From CAIZGX01 sp964511555 (GTDB lineage: Bacteria > Bacteroidota > Bacteroidia > Flavobacteriales_D > Sanyastnellaceae): 5,762 nt of DNA. Of the stretch, positions 4,280 to 5,762 are shown in pieces; position 1 is the stretch's first letter, and every line of letters starts with the position of its first letter. Made by a program: the position numbers and the translations under genes. The notes beneath the pieces are model-generated. The model saw only the letters and a list, made by a program, of their open reading frames with translations. It did no database searches and was not told the DNA's origin. The stretch spans positions 1 to 5,762 of the forward strand of contig CAZEFR010000073.1 in assembly GCA_964511555.1 (NCBI GenBank), in the 5' to 3' direction.

Positions 4280-4933
4280 ATGAAAGCAAAATGTAGAGAA
4301 TGTAATAGGACAACAAATCACGAAATTGTCGGTAATTATACGGAGACAACAGAAAATGATTTAGCGACTCCATTTAACTACGACATTAAATATTGGAAAA
4401 TAATTAAATGCAGTGGTTGCGAAACTATTTCTTTTTGTATGTCCAAGCATTTATCAAACGACGAAAAAAATACTATTGACTTTCTCTATCCATTAAGAGA
4501 AAAACGTTTAAAAAAGGAATTTCCAAATGCACCAGCGACAATACAACTACTATATCACGAAACGATCGGAAGTTTCAACCACTTACATAAAACACTCTGT
4601 GTTGCAGGTATCAGAGCAATTATCGAAGCTATATGCTTAGACAAAAAAATAGAAGGCAAGAAAGAAATAAAAAAGCGTGGGTGTTGTAAAGCAGAATACG
4701 AAAAACTATCGAATGACCTAAAAACAAAAATTATTCTTTTAGCAGATAATAATTATATTACCGCAGACCACTCAGCCGCAATACAAAAACTTCGAATCAT
4801 CGGTAATAATGCTTTGCATCAAATAAAAGTTCCTTCGGACGAAAAACTTAAAACAGCACTTGACCTTATTGAAGACACGGTAAATTATATTTATGAAATA
4901 AAACACAAAATACGAAAATTACATATAGCTTAA
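4280..4933 (+). CDS. DUF4145 domain protein with N-terminal zinc-ribbon-like cysteines
   Basis: The 217-residue, probably cytoplasmic protein has no signal or membrane segment. The N-terminus has two CxxC pairs, C5-x2-C8 (KCRECN) and C44-x2-C47 (KCSGCE), spaced like a zinc ribbon. This supports the ATG at 4280 as start. Residues about 85-205 match the DUF4145 pattern: LLYHETIGSFNHLHKTLCVAGIRAIIEAIC (helical, about 90-119), ADNNYITADHSAAIQKLR (155-172), then IGNNALH (174-180). DUF4145 is an all-helical domain that I recall being grouped with HEPN-like domains; R172 to H180 would be a loose match to an R-x-H RNase motif, but spacing differs and activity is not shown. Family members occur alone or near restriction and other defence genes; none is visible beside it. 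The gene is AT-rich compared with recA and mnmD, which suggests recent acquisition. It is a single-gene unit between an inverted repeat and duplicated block B. Confidence 0.82.
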   Translation: MKAKCRECNRTTNHEIVGNYTETTENDLATPFNYDIKYWKIIKCSGCETISFCMSKHLSNDEKNTIDFLYPLREKRLKKEFPNAPATIQLLYHETIGSFNHLHKTLCVAGIRAIIEAICLDKKIEGKKEIKKRGCCKAEYEKLSNDLKTKIILLADNNYITADHSAAIQKLRIIGNNALHQIKVPSDEKLKTALDLIEDTVNYIYEIKHKIRKLHIA

Positions 4934-4994
4934 ACTGTGTGCCTCCAACGAAAACTCCAACGGAATTTTATTTTCGAAGTGATTGGTGTAAAAA

Positions 4995-5034
4995 AGATAA
5001 GAGAGGATAAGAAAAGGTAAGAGAGGGCAAGAAT
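4995..5034 (+). repeat. 10-nt tandem repeat tract in copy B, four units
   Basis: AGATAAGAGA, GGATAAGAAA, AGGTAAGAGA and GGGCAAGAAT keep an exact 10-nt period and run directly into the hairpin array; the last unit's GAAT is the array's first spacer. Confidence 0.85.
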
Positions 5035-5094
5035 GTCTTTCAGACGAATGCTTCGCGAATGTCTGCGACGAAGCGTTGCTAGAATGTCTGCGAC
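5031..5094 (+). repeat. GAAT-hairpin array, copy 5 (five hairpins)
   Basis: GTCTTTCAGAC (5035-5045), GCTTCGC (5050-5056) and GTCTGCGAC (5061-5069) are separated by GAAT. They are followed by GCGTTGC (5073-5079) after GAA, then TA-GAAT and a second GTCTGCGAC (5086-5094). The array ends 3 bases before the stop codon of the ORF6N gene on the other strand. Confidence 0.87.
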
Positions 5095-5097
5095 GTT

Positions 5098-5762
5098 CTA
5101 TAGGTTAAGATGTGATAGTATTTGAGACACGAGTCCATCCATTTTAGAAAATGCAAACCATCGTTTTCCTAAATCCTTCAATGACGCACCAAGGTGGTAG
5201 AGTTCTTTCTCATCGAGAATAATAAATCGGTCGTGGGAATTTTTAAGAATTCGAATTTCAATGGGTGTGTATTGAGCATTGTGTTTTTCCAGATCGAGCT
5301 TCAATTGTGCTGTGATTTTTTCAGTGTAAATAACACAGGAAACTTTTTTAATTCTTTTTGATAGTTGAAGAAGTGTGGTTTCATTAATGTAGTTATCAAT
5401 TAGAATAATAGATTTCTTAGCTTTTGAAATAAGTTCACTGCTGAATACGTATGCGTCAAATATTTGGTCGTTGAAGAAGATTCCGGATTCGGTAAATGAT
5501 TGATTGTCCATTTGCTTTAACAGAGCGTTTATTTTGGAATCATGATCGAGAATCTTTGTTTTCAATAACCCAATCTCATTTGAAAGATTATTGTTAGAAG
5601 TTAGCATTTTCCGCATTGAAACGAATGATTCCATGATGAATATGCTTGTCTGAATCGCGGTGGGTGTCCTTAAAACTGATGAAAGCATAGCAACACCTTG
5701 TTCTGTGAAAGCATAGGGTTTGTATTTTATATTTTTTCCTTGCTTGGTATTCAAGGTTGCAA
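5098..5762 (-). CDS. ORF6N-domain protein with PLD-like C-terminal domain (5' end outside window)
   Basis: 220 residues are visible. The frame is open to the right edge; the TTG at 5752-5754 is internal (…ATLNTKQGKN), so the true start lies beyond the window, probably about 80 residues upstream. The order is the second half of an ORF6N DNA-binding domain (YKPYAFTEQGVAMLSSVL, residues 13-30, then IQTSIFIMESFVSMRKM), a coiled-coil-like linker (about 56-86), then a domain from about 94: FFNDQIFDAYVFSSELI, AKKSIILIDNYI, and H176-D-R178-FIIL-D183. The last is H-x-R-x4-D, the phospholipase-D HKD motif with arginine for lysine. GAS at 191-193 stands near the place of the PLD GS motif. PLD-like proteins need two HKD motifs per active site, so a homodimer would be required and K-to-R may impair catalysis. 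ORF6N proteins are known from phages and accessory DNA, presumed regulators. The last 29 residues shared with the remnant at 3674-3934 are LGASLKDLG to SHL. Confidence 0.85.
   Translation of the reverse strand, partial: ATLNTKQGKNIKYKPYAFTEQGVAMLSSVLRTPTAIQTSIFIMESFVSMRKMLTSNNNLSNEIGLLKTKILDHDSKINALLKQMDNQSFTESGIFFNDQIFDAYVFSSELISKAKKSIILIDNYINETTLLQLSKRIKKVSCVIYTEKITAQLKLDLEKHNAQYTPIEIRILKNSHDRFIILDEKELYHLGASLKDLGKRWFAFSKMDGLVSQILSHLNL

Larger units (their letters stand above)
4941..5193 (-). repeat. Composite duplicated block, copy B
   Basis: This block starts 7 bases after the DUF4145 stop. Segments 4941-5006 and 5107-5193 match 3463-3528 and 3683-3769 with 61/66 and 85/87 identities and no indels. 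Between them lie one 10-nt tract (4995-5034) and one hairpin array (5031-5094). Here the 3' coding end belongs to the complete ORF6N gene, so copy B may be the source and copy A the deletion product, although the direction is not proven. Confidence 0.88.

Noticed and set aside
3350..5100. Insertion sequence or transposon carrying the ORF6N gene
   Set aside because: No transposase, long terminal inverted repeats or target-site duplications are visible; only small repeats are shown.

Overview
The window looks like a draft-assembly piece of a Bacteroidota chromosome, most likely from the Flavobacteriales. The reasons are the RecA type, A-rich start regions without Shine-Dalgarno sequences, a stand-alone MnmD, an M42 aminopeptidase of the Bacteroidota type, and ORF6N-domain accessory genes. 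The organism call rests on sequence style and remembered families, not on a search.

The left half (1-2832) is housekeeping DNA. It starts with the 3' end of a membrane-protein gene (1-203) that has no start codon in the window. recA (265-1269) follows and converges on an M42 metallopeptidase gene (1337-2092, minus strand) across a strong bidirectional terminator. Exactly 100 N (2093-2192) then hide the shared 5' region of the peptidase gene and the divergent mnmD gene (2193-2832, plus strand). About 100 residues of the peptidase are missing, so the real gap is probably longer than 100 bases.

The right half (2833-5762) is an accessory region. It holds a small MORN-variant (YwqK-like) protein, a DUF4145 protein with an N-terminal zinc-ribbon-like cysteine pattern, an ORF6N protein with a PLD-like C-terminal domain (cut by the window edge), and an in-frame internally deleted ORF6N remnant. 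The spaces between them are filled with a layered repeat system. One layer is tracts of a 10-nt unit, roughly RGKTAAGARA. A second is 12-nt TTCTCATTCTTT units. A third is an 18-nt exact repeat, GGAGTAATTAATATCGCC. The fourth is arrays in which the tetranucleotide GAAT alternates with tiny perfect hairpins whose stems differ in sequence but keep pairing.

The main observation is that the order 66-nt leader, 10-nt tract, GAAT-hairpin array, ORF6N 3' end occurs twice in the same orientation (3463-3769 and 4941-5193), with 98% identity over the shared 87 nt of coding end. The hairpin arrays stop within 3 to 4 bases of both ORF6N stop codons, and a further array truncates the 5' side of the remnant. 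This suggests recombination or mobilisation at the repeats. No transposase or integrase is visible here.
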